NCBI GenBank assembly: GCA_935421135.1
Contig: OW285188.1
Location: forward strand, 16,221,233 to 16,285,232
Direction of reading: 5' to 3'
Origin: Bugulina stolonifera
Taxonomy: Eukaryota; Bryozoa; Gymnolaemata; Cheilostomatida; Bugulidae
Length of the DNA stretch: 64,000 bases
The notes beneath the pieces were generated by a model. It had not been told where the DNA came from. It worked only from the letters and a program-made list of their open reading frames with translations, and searched no databases. The translations under genes were made by a program, and so were the position numbers. This document shows, in pieces, positions 37,001 to 49,000 of this stretch; position 1 is the stretch's first letter; every line of letters starts with the position of its first letter.

Positions 37001-40000
37001 AACCTGACGACGTGGTTCATAACGCAACGATACGTTTCCGCGCCCAAAGACTTTCGAGAAAACATACACTGGGTCTTAGTGACTAAAAATACCTGTAAAA
37101 AGTCCTTTGAAACTTTAGCGAGTGAAAATGACATCATCCCCGCGGAAGAGCAAAAAGCTATAAAAGAAGGATTAGTGAACGAGTTTATGCTGTTCGTAAA
37201 TACTGATCTGGGAAAGTATCTCGTTCTAGATAAATGATAGAAGAGATTTTCTACGCTAGTGGATTCCTCTTCTTTAGCGTATCAACTTTTTTCATGATAC
37301 GACTGTACCTCGCTGCAAGGAAAGTTTTTGGTATTAATAAAATGGATAGCATTACCCTGCCAGAAGAAGAACCGCGGCAACATAGCGCCGAAGTAGAAAA
37401 GTATCGATCTAGACTCGCACAGGCGCATGTCAAGACTGAAGAAGATCTTAACAAAATGTCTAGTGAAGACGTTAAAAAGTTGTATCTCAAGCACGAACAG
37501 GCTGTCATTGATAACGTTAGCGAGCAGATGACTAAGCTGGTTACCAAGGCTTACACAATGTCCATTGCCAGGGTAATACCTCTAGACAATCCGGATGAAT
37601 TAGAGTCGACTTTGAATAAAGACGTGTTCATTAAAGCCTTTGTCAACGAAGTATTTCCATCTATATATTACCGCTACGGCAAATATCTGGCTCCAGCCTC
37701 TTTGGTAGCCACTACGGCTATACACGTAGACTACGAGCGTTTGTGGTCGAAAAACTCTGACATAATAAATGACGGAACAACCCATCACTGTGACGAAGAA
37801 CCCCCGACGGGTACAGACGACGAGTTCTGAGTTAAAAGATATACAGCCAGAAACGGTGAAGCAACCAGAAGAGACGCCAGCTCAAACTAAGGACAACGTC
37901 AAATATATTGGACTAGGAATAATCGTGATACTGGGACTAGTCTACTATTTTAAACCTACACCCAAGCCTGCAGTGGTTACGCCAGCTCCCAAGCCTGCGG
38001 AAGATACGCCAGCTCCCAAGCCTGTCGTTAAAAAACGAAAGTTTTAATGTATTAATAAAGATGGAACCAAATATGAAAGATGTTGGAAACAGGCTGTACA
38101 ACGCCGCTCTAATCACTACCGGGATTGTCGCTACTAGATACGCTATGAAATCTTTCGGCTTTAAAGAACGACCAATAGAATTTAAACTAAAAAGTGTAGG
38201 TATGCTGGCTGTAGAGGTTGCAGCTGCTACTTATATTACAAAGACCCTGCAAGATAGCAAGACATTGCCTGACAAAATCTTTGTATAAAAATTTTTATAC
38301 TTGTGAAGTATAAAAATTATTAAAAGTCGGTGTCGGGCGGTACCACTTGTAGTTGCTCTTTTGTAAAGGTCCGTTCCTCGTCTAAATTTTGTAGCGTATA
38401 CAGTGTTGGCTGATTTTCAAAAGTTTTAATCTCATCAATTTCATACACTTCGACAGACCAGATCGCGTCAGTAGCCCGATAACGAGTATCATTGTGTTCT
38501 TCGCCCGGCTTATACAGATATCTTACTAAGGCGTCTATGGGCAAGTCTTCGGGAATATCTTCTTTTTCGTACTCCGGTTGTGGAACTTTGTCTAGCTTTA
38601 TCGCATCCGAAGGCTTCATCCCAATCATCCTAGTTTCCTCATCATTCATAGCCGCTACTACCTTCAATAGTCTGCCCGCCCATTCTTTGTTAGTTCGCTT
38701 CGTTTTCATTTCTTCGCCATATTGGTGAGAGAACAACTTCTCAGCAAGGTACTTGTTAAATCTTTCTACGAATGCCACCTTCTTCTTATTTAGAGAGACG
38801 ACCTTCTTTACGCTATGCTCCCTCATCAGGGTCCGAAACTCTCCCATAAATTCTCGTCCTTTATCCGACATGATAGTCTGGGGGTAATTTAATGGTGACC
38901 TGTCATATATCTTCTGTATAGCGGCAGACGTTTCTTTAGCGGTCTTAGTCTTCAAAGGTTCTGCTTCTTTGTATCGAGAGGCGATGTCAGTTAGCGTTAG
39001 AGCGTACTTGTATTTTCCATCCGCGGGTAAAGATAGTAAATCTATCTGATGAGTGTGATTCGGTTTGTCTTGCGCGTAATGAGGGAACCTTATAGTCTTA
39101 GGCGGGGCCTTATATATTTGGTAAATAGGCTGCCGGTCGAGCCACTGCTGAATTTGGCGTCTAGTAAGCTCGGGTACTTTCTTCTGTAGCCTTCCAGCAG
39201 CAGTAGAGCCACGCTGGTAGCCCGACGGTGAATAATATAATTTCTGCAATCGATCCATTTATTACAGTAATTTTATAGAAATTACGGTAATTTTATAGAA
39301 ATTACGGTAATTTTATAGAAATTACGGTAATTTTATAGAAATTACAGAAATTCTACCTAGATTACCACACCACACTTTTTCTCTTATAATAAATGTCTAA
39401 TAAGGTATATCCCAACTTGGAAGACACGGGTAGATATAGAATGACGGAGCTAGACCGTATTCGATCTACCCTAGAAAGCAAGTGTGAGGCTAGAAAGTCT
39501 CTGATTGAAAGATACAAGCTTATCAACAAGGTCGTTGAGGGTGTTATGGGAACATCTTCCGTGATGGCTGTAGGATGTAGTGTAGGAGCAACGGTTACGG
39601 CAAGCACCGGTGTAGGCGTTATAGTAGCACTGCCACTGGGAATTCTAGCAGCTTCATCCGGGGCCGTCGCGCTTGCCCTCGAGATGCCTAGAAAACGGTT
39701 AAGAAATAAGTTGGCTAAGCATGAGAAGAAAGCTGAGGCGCTAAAGTCTAAAAAGAATACGATTCTGAACCGCGTGTCAAAGTTCATAGAAGACGGTAAA
39801 ATCGACCACGAAGAGTACGCCGTCATACTGAACGACATGGGTGATCTAGATAAGCAGCTAGCACAAATAGATAAGACGTTCGTACAGCCAACGGCTCCAC
39901 CCGGAGATCTAGAGGAGGGTCTACGTGAGCGCATCATGTCGCTCTTGAATATTAAAAAATAGTAGTTTTTATACCCAACACAGGTATAAAAATTACCCCG

Positions 40001-43000
40001 CAGAGGGAGACAGGGCCTCTGTCAGTTCGTTCTTTCTCATTTTGTAATATCCCTTGATACCCAGTGACTTGGCTTTTGATCGAAGTTCGGATAGCTTTGG
40101 TCTCGGGGGTTCGTATTTCCGCATACTATAACCTCCTACCGTATATCGCTGTCGTGATGGTATGTACGTATCGTAGACTACTGGAGGTCTTACCATATCC
40201 AAAAGTTGCATAGCTATTTGTTTGTCCATTTATTATACAATCCTCCAGTGACCGTGTGCTAACGTATCTATTCCATCGACGATATAGCGCTTGTCATCAT
40301 CTGCGGACAGCGCTATCTTTTTTGAGCGCATCAGGTAGAGTCGGAGTCGTTCACTGCCAATGCGCATCATCTCTCTCGACTGCGTGGGTGCCGGTTCGGC
40401 TTGAGGAGTCAAAGACCTTTGAGTCTGTAGCCAGTCCGCATGCTCGTATAAGACGGACTTATAGTCGTCAAACGTGAGACCTTTCTGAGTCACTGACCTA
40501 GTCACCCCCTTAGCCTTTTTAGTCACTTTGTCACCTATTCTATAGGCATACATCTTTGGGCGCAGCCCTACAAATTCTTCTATGATCTTACCATTAGCCT
40601 CATCCTTAAACATGCCGACCACTTTGTTGTTGACGCCTGTCGGTATCCCTGACGGATGGTTATCTGGATAGTTGCTAGTGTCAAATAACCTTTCCACGTC
40701 AGGAGCGATGTCCTTGTAGAAGTCTTCCGTTTCCACTATGTATACAAAACTATCCGTGTCCATGTATGCCAACTTCACACGAGAGCCATACTTTGTCTTC
40801 ATGTATAGGTAATGGAAGTTGTACATCAAGGTCTTGGACAGGTCTAGGACAGCTGCACCGACATATATGGGCTTGTCGAATAGCACCGTGGTTCTACGCA
40901 TGTGGACGGCTACAAAGTTTTTATCAAAGATTGTAGCCCGATCGTAGTTTGGTTGCGCTGTTAATTTTTCCGCTTGCCTCTCTTCGGTTACGAACCGAAT
41001 GTCGACACGATTCCGAACATTCTCTATCGTCTTCCCATACAGACTATTGTTCATGAGCTTGTACAGATTTTCACTCGCCTTATCACCTGCAGCCTTGGCC
41101 TTGATCCTCTCATTGGTGTTAAAGTCGATGTACTTACCCAGCTTGGAACTTTCTTCGAACTTTATCCCCCTGTGAACCTTAGTTATTCGCATGCCCAGTC
41201 TTAGATATAGCTTTAGAGCGGCATAGTGAACAACGTAATTTTTCTTGTCTCTCAGGTTAGCTACCAGCTTGTTGCTCTTGTTAATTTTTAGGTTTTCGAC
41301 GGCCAGGGGAAAGCAGTTGTGTCGATCGTGGAGTTTCTTCGGGTACGTCAAGTCTACCTCCAAAAAGCAAGGATGCTTTCGCCAGTCCTTCAGCTCCTCA
41401 TCATTCATCCACTCCAGCTTGCTCGTTGGTAGCTTCTGCTTCATAGCCCAACCGTACTGGTTATTAGCATCCAGATATTTTATGTATCTCTTCGGCTTAG
41501 TCGGATCGTGTGTAGCCATGTACTTGTTGTTGGCCTTAGCGTGGCGAGTGCTAACCTGCGTTATTCCACCGCGTACCCCGTTCTCTAACATAAGCAACAT
41601 CTCCACGTCGCGAATTGGTTCGTACTCCAGGCGGGTATATTTCAGCCCCGCATCCCATGTTAGACCCGGTGCGGTGTAGTACCACATCGGATCAAGGCCA
41701 TATTTTTCTAGGCAATTTTTACGGAACCTCTGTATCACATCCATTAACAGGAGTGTATCAGTTTTTAGATAGAGGTCATGATACTCTTGGAAGGTCTTCA
41801 TATCAAACTCTTTCCACACGCTTTGGGCACGTTCGTAGTCCTCCGTTCCTATCCAGCTGTCGTATAGTCGAGAGTAGAACTTGTCTTTAGGCGGGAGTTG
41901 CTTTTCTTTCAGTCGCTCAGGTCCATCAAACCAGTCGTACGGAAACACGCCTTTCTTTAAAAGGAGCTTGTGCTGCTTCTCTTCTGGGTACGCTTTCTTC
42001 AAAGCTTTGAAGTCTTCAGGTTTTAGACCCTTCACTAAATTGTCGAGCGAGTCTAAGAGGAATCGGTAGCTGTCTAAAAACCGGATTTCGAACGTCACGT
42101 CCACCTCTTCCATTTTACCAGTCTTTTTGTTTTCCTTTGTTCGTTTGTCTACCACCAAGTGCTTCGAGAACGAAATGTAGTTCTCCTCTGTATGGGGGAT
42201 AACTGTCAGCCTCCCCTCGTACTTGGCTAGTTGTCGTACAAACAGTTTAGAGTCATAACCTGATAGATTGTGAAACAGGACCGGAATAAACTTTGGCATT
42301 CGATATCTGAGATTGCACACGTTATGAGCCGGCCCGCGATACTTTCCAGTAACATGACAATGGTCACGCACCGTGTCATCGCCTAGAGGTTCCTCACAAA
42401 TGTGGCAGGTCGTAGCTTCCTTGTGTCGCTGGACATCTCCATCTGTCATAACCATAGTCTTTTTGTCCTTGTACTTGGCGTATAATTCCTCTACCTTTTT
42501 CACCAACATATCAAGGTATCCACGCGCTACGTCATCGCTACTCTCGTCCGGTTTACAATTGTACATGAGCGTCTCCGAGTCACCGCTATCTTCCTCAACG
42601 TGTAGGCAAAACCCACTCGCATCGTGCTTACTAAGTTTCTGGGTATACGGCTTCTCAGGGTCTGGTTGACACGACTGGATGGGAGTGTTAAACGCTTCGG
42701 CATCAGCAACCATCACTATGGGCACTCGCATTTTCTTATGATGGTTAGTGAACTTGATCGTCACTTCTTTCGCGCTGGCGCTACCATCAGGATTTTTGAC
42801 TTCCTTAGTTCTGGGTAAGAGGTCCACCTTCACACAGTCGTTCTGAAAGCACCATTCTTGGTGAGCCCTCAGTTTCTCTAGAGCTGTGTGATGGTGCTCT
42901 TTCTTATCTCCAAAGGAGCATAGACAGTTCATACATGTTTCGCGTCGGTGACCATCTTTACTCACCTGCAGAGATAGCAGTCGACTCATGTCTCTGACAC

Positions 43001-46000
43001 AGCAATAGTGGCTGCGAGTTTGAATCTTGCCTTCTACACCTACCGCCTCTTGTAGGAGCATCAGATTCACAATTGTCTTCCGACCGGTCTTTTCAGCCCG
43101 CAATGGATATATTACAGAACTTTTCCCAGGGCGTTTGTAGTAGCTCAAGAGGTTTATACCAATGTCCGGATTGTTTCGCTCGAATTTCTCAATGTCTTTA
43201 GAGCTAGCCGGGAACTTAATACCTTCCCAGTTGTACTTATCAACATGTTCTGTATAGTGACTTATACGCTGAGGGTTTTCATTAGCTGGATGTAGTGCCG
43301 CTAGCAGCGCCCATTTAAAACATTCCTCATCCTTATTTTGTGGATTTACGATGGCCTTCTTGCTCTTTAGAAATTTGGGCAGCTCCATGTATGATGAACC
43401 ACGCAGCGGTCGCCACCAATTAGTGCTTAACTCCATTCGCACAACTCTCTTAAAGATCCAATTGCTACCTTTTTCCGTAAAATTGGCAATCTTCTCCTTA
43501 ATTATTTCTACAACTTCTCTGTATACGGCTTCCAAGTCCGTGCTCGGTGTTAGCACTAACTTTTTAGTCCGTATATGATGCAGAGGGTTGGTCAATATAG
43601 TCTGTCCCGTTGTCTCATCTATACGCTGAAACTCAGAGAGTAGATTTACTGAAAAGCTAACTCCCTGCTCAGTCTTTATCAGGTGACGCAGCTGACGTAG
43701 TACCCTCTCCTTTACCATGTCCAGATATTCCGATGCTCCTAAACGATCTCTCCCGGCTAAAGTATACGTCCTAAAGAACCCATTTATAGCTCGGTCCGTT
43801 TCAACCAGGCTAGGCATAACCCTGTTTAGCAGAGCTCGCTTCCCCATACGATCGTAGCCCATCACTTTTCCCAATAATCTAAAATCTCTTTGGAATTGTT
43901 GGTCAAACCTACCCTGGGCATAATGGCGCGCGGCAGCACGCTTCATATTCCTAGTTTCTGGGAATAGCTGCGCCAGTTTAGTCTTATTCATCTTACCCAG
44001 CTTCCCTCGGACATTATTCACAATTTCATCAGAATCTTTGGCCCACTGCGAAGCTATATAACGCAGCTCTTTTTCTCCACGATCTTGAAAGCGCCTGTAG
44101 CTTGTCGCGTCTACCCTTCGCCTTAAATTCGGCATTGACATCTTGTCATAGTTTCTAATGCCCAACTGTCTACCCCTCTCTCTGTAGGCATACTCAGAGT
44201 CAGACTTAGGTTTAGGCACAACGCTACCAAAGCTGTTCATCCACCTCGCTATACCTCCATCGCTTTGTAACTTTTCCGATAGCTCAGCTTTAGTCATTCT
44301 AGAGTACCCTTTCAGGCCTCGCAGTTTGGCCAAGGCTCTCAAGTCCTTGACTGTTGAAATATCTCTCTTCTCCATTTATTGTATACTAAATTTTCTTTAA
44401 CTATATTTCAATTAATTGGCCGAGCCAAAGGCTACTATACCGTGGAAAACAGAAGATGTCCATGAGGGTACTAAGTTAGCGATAGGTACTAGCATAGTCC
44501 TTGGAGGCATTGTGTATACTATCCTCGCATAATTTTCCCATATAAAAAATAATAATTGTCTCCATAGGCTTTTGGCCTATGGGCACAATGGCATGGAGAA
44601 GAGAGATATTTCCAAAAAAAGGAGGTTGCACCGGCTGTCGTAAGACACGTAACTGCAGGACAATAAAGTGCTGGTTAAGCTTGCCATGTAGCGCACCCCC
44701 CTTTATTATACCAAAAAAGTTCTTTATTATACTTAGCTTTAACCCTCATCTCAAGCACCATGTCTGTCTATATAGGTGTCTACCTATATGGACACACAGC
44801 TACTTATTCCTTACGGGTATACCAACTAATGTCATGATATGTATGACCAGAGCCATTTTTCAGTGGAACTTTACCATTATAAACTAGTACTTTACCCGGC
44901 TGACATCTATTCATAAACCGGGCTCCCATGTAAACTTTCAAAAACATACCCTCCTTAAGATCTCTCAGTGTCACAATATGATCACCATACCTAGTTATAT
45001 CAGGGTCTACCTCTACAACCTCGTAAGGCCTTTGTTCAGCCAGGTCTCTCAACTTTGTTACTACGATCGACTGGGTGTCAGGGATAAATTCTTTCCCATC
45101 AATAGTAAAAGGTACTAGCTCTCTCTCTCCCATATTTATTATACATAACTACCTTTAACCCTAAATCTCAATTAGTAGCCCAGGTAGTCTAGGCTGTCAT
45201 AAATTACTCAAGCGCGACCCAAAATAGATCCTCTTAGGAGGGTGTTCCAGAATTGGTACTTTTATACTACTATAGCTTTAAGTGATACTTTGCACAGTAC
45301 AACCTCTGTTGCGCTTGACTTCCTTCACTGTTTTTTGTATTGGTCAATCGTCCTGTATCTTACCTTGTATTGTTCAATCGTCCTGTATCTTATCTTAGTC
45401 ATTGGTCAATCGTCCTGTATCTTACCTTAGTCTTGGATGTGGAATATGGCAGCCAGGGATATTATGATGATGGGTTTAATATTTCTATATCACAACATGG
45501 GATAAAGGCAAACCTGGCTATTGCTCAGAATACTCTTGGAATTCTCTTATTGCTGGAGCTGGCTATCAAATGGACTCTAGACTTCAAGGTATGAAACATC
45601 AGATATTCTCTCTCATCCTCTGTGAGCGAGAACAGACAGGGGACAACTCTCAGCAATGTCAGATATTCATCCTGTCAAAGGTTTGTCTAATCACTCTCCA
45701 ACATGTGTTTCAGGGATACTGGAAACGATTTTGGAACTATGTCGACTTCTTTGTTGTCATTACTACAACACCATTTAGTAAGTTATTACTACAACACCAT
45801 TTAGCGAGTCATTATTACAACACCATTCAGTAAGTCATTTTGTTGTTTTGATTTTGTTAAAGCTCTTGAAATTCTGAATACTAATCCAAATAGGTTGATT
45901 TGGTTCTTAGTAAACTGTATCACATCACAAGCTGATGAATGTGTTAGTTAATATTTTATTTGATTTTATTATCAAAGGCTGATGCTGTTAGGTGGTAACA

Positions 46001-49000
46001 TTTCTCTAGCCTGTCTAAATGTACACTGTATTACCATATGAACTAATAATGTTTGTGACATTGTATTGTAGTGGGAGCATTCTTTGGCTGGTATGAGTTG
46101 AATTTTGTGGGTGAGACGGTGCTGCAGGCCTGTAGAACTTTAGTAGCACTCAAGTTAATCCATGAACTGAATGCGCTGAAGGCTGTGTTTGAGCTACTAG
46201 CTCTAACTGTGGCCAGTATGGTAAGTTGTTAAATACATAGATGTACATAGACCTGTGATTGTGTATATAATATCAATCAAACTACATACATAAACTATAT
46301 ACAGATGTACTTACTGTAACTCACATGTACATAATAGCAATCATCCATTTAAAACTACCAATTCACCCTACTACTATTTTATATATATATGATGTACAAT
46401 TGTATTTAATATTTTCTTTGAATTCATGCTGAATGCTTGTAATGTTAACCACGATATTACTCTGTTTTAGGTATATGTGGTTGTTTTCATAGTGATGTTG
46501 ACTTACCTGTGTGGGCTGATAGGGACTACACTATTTGATACTCATATTATACCCTTGTCCAACAATTCATTTGAAAATGCTGGCGAATGGGAACCAGCTT
46601 ACGTTTTTAGTTATGGTATGTCTTGTAATACAGTTTGCATGTTTATTAGTTTTATGGCACTATGCCATACGTCATCATATTCAATACTCAAGGTTTTGGA
46701 GTTGCCTTATCTTGTCTAGTTTATCGGTTGATCAATAACTTCCAAGAGTATCTTCTCCTGTTCAAATGTGTCACCAATTTAGAATTATCGTCTTAGTTGA
46801 GGGTAAACAATGCGGTTTAAAGTATTTATTTTTATAACTTAGCTGAAGGTAGGACAACTCTAATGATATCATACTGATGATGCATTGTCATGTTTTTATG
46901 GTAAAATAGCATGACTGTGTTATTACAAAGTAAATTGTTTGTTACTGATCTTATTGCATAATAACGTCTTCTGTTTACTTAGTTTTTAAATTTACATGTA
47001 GTATAACTAGTGCCAGACCCTGAAGCCAATAAGATAACTACATGTATATGTAGATTCCACTGAAAACCTCTTGCAAACCCATCAGTTTCATCTTTAGGAA
47101 TGGTACAGTGTCGGTATGACCTTATTTGGTATTATTTATTTACTCGGTCATATGTAATTGGCATGCTATAACACAATAATTTTATATTTATTAGGGCTAG
47201 GAAGGTCTATCCTCATCATCTTCAAGCTGTTCACATTAGATGGCTGGTATCAGTTCTACAAGAGCTTCATAGAGGTACATGAGGTTTACTCTTCCTCTAT
47301 CTTTATCTTCACCTGGGTGTTCCTCTCTGCTTTCTTACTTGGCAACCTGTTCCCTGCTCTCCTCATTACTAACTTCCAGAGAATCCGAAATGAGGTAAGC
47401 TAGCTACTGTTATCTCACAGTTCGTCGCATTCAATGCCATAGCATTATTACTGCATGTTGGAAATGTACAGGCTATTAGTATCCCTGTCTTTATAACTAT
47501 ATTGGTAGTTATCATCTCTCTAGTTTTCATGAAAACAGGAGGGCATGACTTCAAAGTGTATTTTGATAATGGCCTAGAAAGAAAATGTGTATTGCATGTA
47601 CATGATTGTACATGTTTATAATTAGGTGTGGGTATATTATGTACTGTATGCATTGATCTCTCTATTTAAAGCTGAAGGAGGAGATAGAACATGCTGAGAT
47701 AGTGAGAGAAATGAGTATGGAGATCATTCATCTAGGAGACCAGATACAGGGAAACAGAGTGCCACTGATGCCTAACATCTCGGAGGAATCAGCTTGTAGG
47801 TGTCATACTATGCAGCTGTTCAGATTGCAGCTGTTTTCCTTTCTACTACATCCCACCATGTTTACCTGCCTTCGTTCTCTGTGAATTAATATTTCTGTTA
47901 CATTGTTACAGTTTCTTCAACAATGATATCTAGATTGTGATGTTTTAATATTGTCCCTGACTGCTTGTTTCAGCTACAGAGAGGATGGGAGTAGATGTTG
48001 TGCTAAGAGCTACCTCCTATTCTGATACTAGCATACATACTGTAGATATCAGCCAGACGTTCCTTGATAAACTCTATGCTCATCCTACGGTACCTGTAAG
48101 TTAGAGTTATTTGTCAACACTTGTAATTATAAACACACTTAGTGCATAGTACATCATCATACAGATGTACTTTCATTCACAGCTCCATCTATGTAATTGT
48201 ACATGTACTAGTATATAGGAAACTTACTATGTGCTAACCAGTATGGTTGATGTTAAATGACACCTTTATGAGTATAAGGTCATTTACCATAATTATGCAA
48301 CATGTGCTAGTATGTTATAATGTTTGTTACTTTGTCACTTTTGTCAACTTAGCACACATTCCCCTGGGGCTTGCCCTCTGGTTTGCTTGTACCTCTACTG
48401 TTTAAACAAAAGTAGTTGCACATGCATGTACGCAATATTTATGTGTTAATTCTCCGTTATTTCCACTATATCATCATGTTATATTGAGGTAATTATCATG
48501 TTTTTTGTGACCACGTAACACTATCATCTGACTTTAGGGCGATTCTACACCTAGAATTAGTTCTGCCAGCAAATCGGAGATCTACCGTGAGTACTAAATT
48601 ATTCTAAAATATAGATTGTAAGTAGAACTGCCTTCCGATATGCTACAATTTCCGTATTAATACATTTTGACAATGCATCAGGATATTTTAAGTAAGTATG
48701 AATACTGAGTGTCACTCATTGTCTATACATTATAACTGGGTATTACAGCTGCACCTCCTACCATTGCACTACAAGCCCCTACACTTACTGACAGTAAACC
48801 TCTACTTGCCAACCGTAACCTCGGCAGCTTGATTGAAATGCTGCCCTCATCGAAGGACTCTGAGAAACCTGTTTGGGTATGTGTGTCTCTTTAGGTTGGA
48901 CATGTGTGTCTCCTAAGGCTAGTTGTAGCCTTGGGGGGAGGAATGTTGTTCAGTATAAGTTGGTTCGGTATGTAATCTGTTATGTTATGTGACATACTCA

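Larger units (their letters stand above)
30142..45271. mobile_element. Polinton/Maverick, 15,130 bp
   Basis: The ends begin AGTAGTATAAAAGTACC and are inverted copies, flanked by the 6-bp duplication ATAGCT. Inside are the Polinton hallmark genes: protein-primed DNA polymerase B, a retroviral-type integrase and a packaging ATPase, with candidate jelly-roll capsid proteins and several small membrane proteins. About 95 percent of the interior is coding. The element lies in CatSper2 intron 3 (29922-45430). Without it that intron would be about 370 bp. Integration by a DDE integrase and self-synthesis by the polymerase are known for the family. Capsid genes suggest an alternative virus-like life, which is inference for this copy. 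Confidence 0.96.

Noticed and set aside
38320..39258. Integrase as evidence of a separate LTR retrotransposon
   Set aside because: No reverse transcriptase, protease or LTR adjoins it; it lies with polymerase B and packaging ATPase inside Polinton ends.
39259..39358. Short regular repeats resembling a CRISPR array
   Set aside because: Units are directly adjacent with no spacers and lie in a eukaryotic mobile element.
41245..41679. 144-codon frame opposite the DNA polymerase
   Set aside because: Shadow of the polymerase coding strand; no independent start signal.
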